Assembly (NCBI GenBank): GCA_039621445.1
Contig: CP154956.1
Location: 82,518,474-82,582,473 of the forward strand
DNA length: 64,000 nucleotides
From: Euglena gracilis
Lineage: Eukaryota; Euglenida; Euglenophyceae; Euglenales
Direction of reading: 5' to 3'
Shown: positions 63,102 through 64,000 of the stretch, piece by piece
How positions within the stretch are numbered: the first letter of the stretch is position 1
How the letters are laid out: every line of letters starts with the position of its first letter
Notes under the pieces: generated by a model
What the model was told of the DNA's origin: nothing
Databases searched by the model: none
What the model saw: the letters and a program-made list of their open reading frames with translations, nothing else
Made by a program: the position numbers and the translations under genes

Positions 63102-63191
63102 CGGAAGCAGTCTGTCAAAGATACCTACAACGCTGCGCCTCGGCAGGATCCCTGCTGTACATGGCCAAGCCTTAAAATTCAACCTGTGTAA
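63102..63191 (+). CDS. candidate terminal exon (RKQSVKDTYNAAPRQDP)
   Basis: The frame reads RKQSVKDTYNAAPRQDPCCT, WPSLKIQPV and ends at a TAA; AATAAA follows about 13 bp later (63201-63206). Could be the end of the gene whose exons begin near 60.0 kb. Confidence 0.35.
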   Translation, partial: RKQSVKDTYNAAPRQDPCCTWPSLKIQPV

Positions 63192-63674
63192 AATCCACAC
63201 AATAAAATTTGCCCGCCTCTGGGTACCCGGGCCACAAGTGCACGCAAAGAACTTTGCCAGTCCAAGGACAACATGTCGTAAACTCCAAAAAGTACTTTTT
63301 TGTTGCTTTTTTTGAGATCTGTTTCGAAATTTTCGACTTTCGAGGCAGGGAACTTGGGCAAGAAATTCAGAAACTTGATTTGGTGAGACGTATTGATTTT
63401 TGGGTCCTTTGAGTTCAACGACACACCCAAAACTAAGGAATATTTTTGTTTCGGAGCTAGGTGTCTTATTTTTTTTCAGTCAGTGTTGTTTTCTCCTTGT
63501 CTGAGGCCTCCCTGCCCCCCCCCCAGTTCTTACCATATTTTTGGTGCTTAGCCAAGGTGGGGCTAGAGCCCAGAGCATCTTCATGGAATTGCCCATTTTT
63601 TTGTTCGAATGCATCTGTGTGTATTCCAACCCTCCAATATTGAAGCGCAGGCGTGTCAAGGTCAAGGGGGATAA

Positions 63675-63699
63675 GGTAGGTGTGTGTGTGTTGTGTGTG

Positions 63700-63755
<56 letters not shown>
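63675..63755. repeat. (GT)n microsatellite
   Basis: About 80 bp of GT repeats with two interruptions. The His/Thr-rich frames across it are artefacts. Confidence 0.97.
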
Positions 63756-63870
63756 GAAGGCTGCCCATACGGGCTTGGACTGGCACACGGCACACCTTCC
63801 ACCCGTGACCTGTGCTTGGTTGGCCTTCTGGCGTGAGGCCTTTCCAGGTGGGTTTGCTGCAGGGACCCGG

Positions 63871-64000
63871 CGACATTTGCAGCCCAAAGCCAGCAGTGCG
63901 CAGGGCCGCCACTCTCGCCACCGCTGCCACCGCTGCAGCCAGCCACAGAGCCTCCCGCCCCCCACCTCCTCTCCGAACACCAACTCGCCCACAGACTCTT
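63871..64000 (+). CDS. possible partial exon at the window edge
   Basis: After GGTTTGCTGCAG a GC-rich stretch runs to the window end, open in two plus frames (PGDICSPKPAVRRAATLATA or RHLQPKASSAQGRHSRHRCH). The minus strand is open as well, so strand and frame are unresolved. Confidence 0.3.

Noticed and set aside
1-64000. Bacterial or organelle origin of the window
   Set aside because: The split citrate synthase gene, long introns, microsatellites and MITE-like elements are nuclear features; no operons, tRNA or rRNA genes were seen.

Overview
This window is nuclear DNA of a eukaryote, most likely a euglenid alga or a close euglenozoan relative. The evidence is one gene that can be reconstructed end to end: a 14-exon, 432-residue citrate synthase on the + strand (20727-37157). 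When its exons are joined by homology to bacterial-type citrate synthases, 10 of its 13 introns are neither GT-AG nor GC-AG. Most of these have ends that base-pair with each other in a fixed register, intron base +k facing base -(k+2), often as CAG at +4..+6 against CTG at -8..-6. That is the known hallmark of the 'nonconventional' introns of Euglena. One intron is GT-AG and two are best read as GC-AG.

Layout. 1-20.7 kb has no supported host gene and is packed with repeats: short inverted-terminal elements bounded by poly-C/poly-G runs, a 4.9-kb palindrome whose centre is a 79-bp satellite array (2940-7865), one copy of a 966-bp inverted repeat pair (11433-12398), and a decayed minus-strand hAT-type transposase (about 12.76-14.72 kb). 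20.7-37.2 kb is the citrate synthase gene. Its introns carry a stack of four mobile-element-like units (21.36-22.76 kb) and the second 966-bp copy (23316-24281). 37.3-39.7 kb holds a well-defined 281-bp element with an 8-bp target duplication and little else. 39.7-59.3 kb contains a series of short, GC-rich, plus-strand candidate exons with low-complexity, charged, Pro/Ser-rich translations, ending in a plausible C-terminal exon (stop 59321-59323); this is one or more unidentified genes. 60.0-63.2 kb holds candidate exons of a further unidentified plus-strand gene, and a last candidate exon runs off the window end.

The citrate synthase is the bacterial (GltA-like) type. It has no obvious N-terminal presequence and ends in A-K-L, a peroxisomal PTS1-type signal, so a peroxisome/glyoxysome location is inferred. 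All active-site residues checked are present except the first catalytic histidine (GPxHGG motif), which is missing at the exon 9/10 junction. The cause is either a true active-site change or an unseen micro-exon.

Limits: exon ends in the two unidentified genes are approximate because nonconventional introns cannot be called from dinucleotides. Element families were recognised by eye, not by alignment. No transcript evidence was available.
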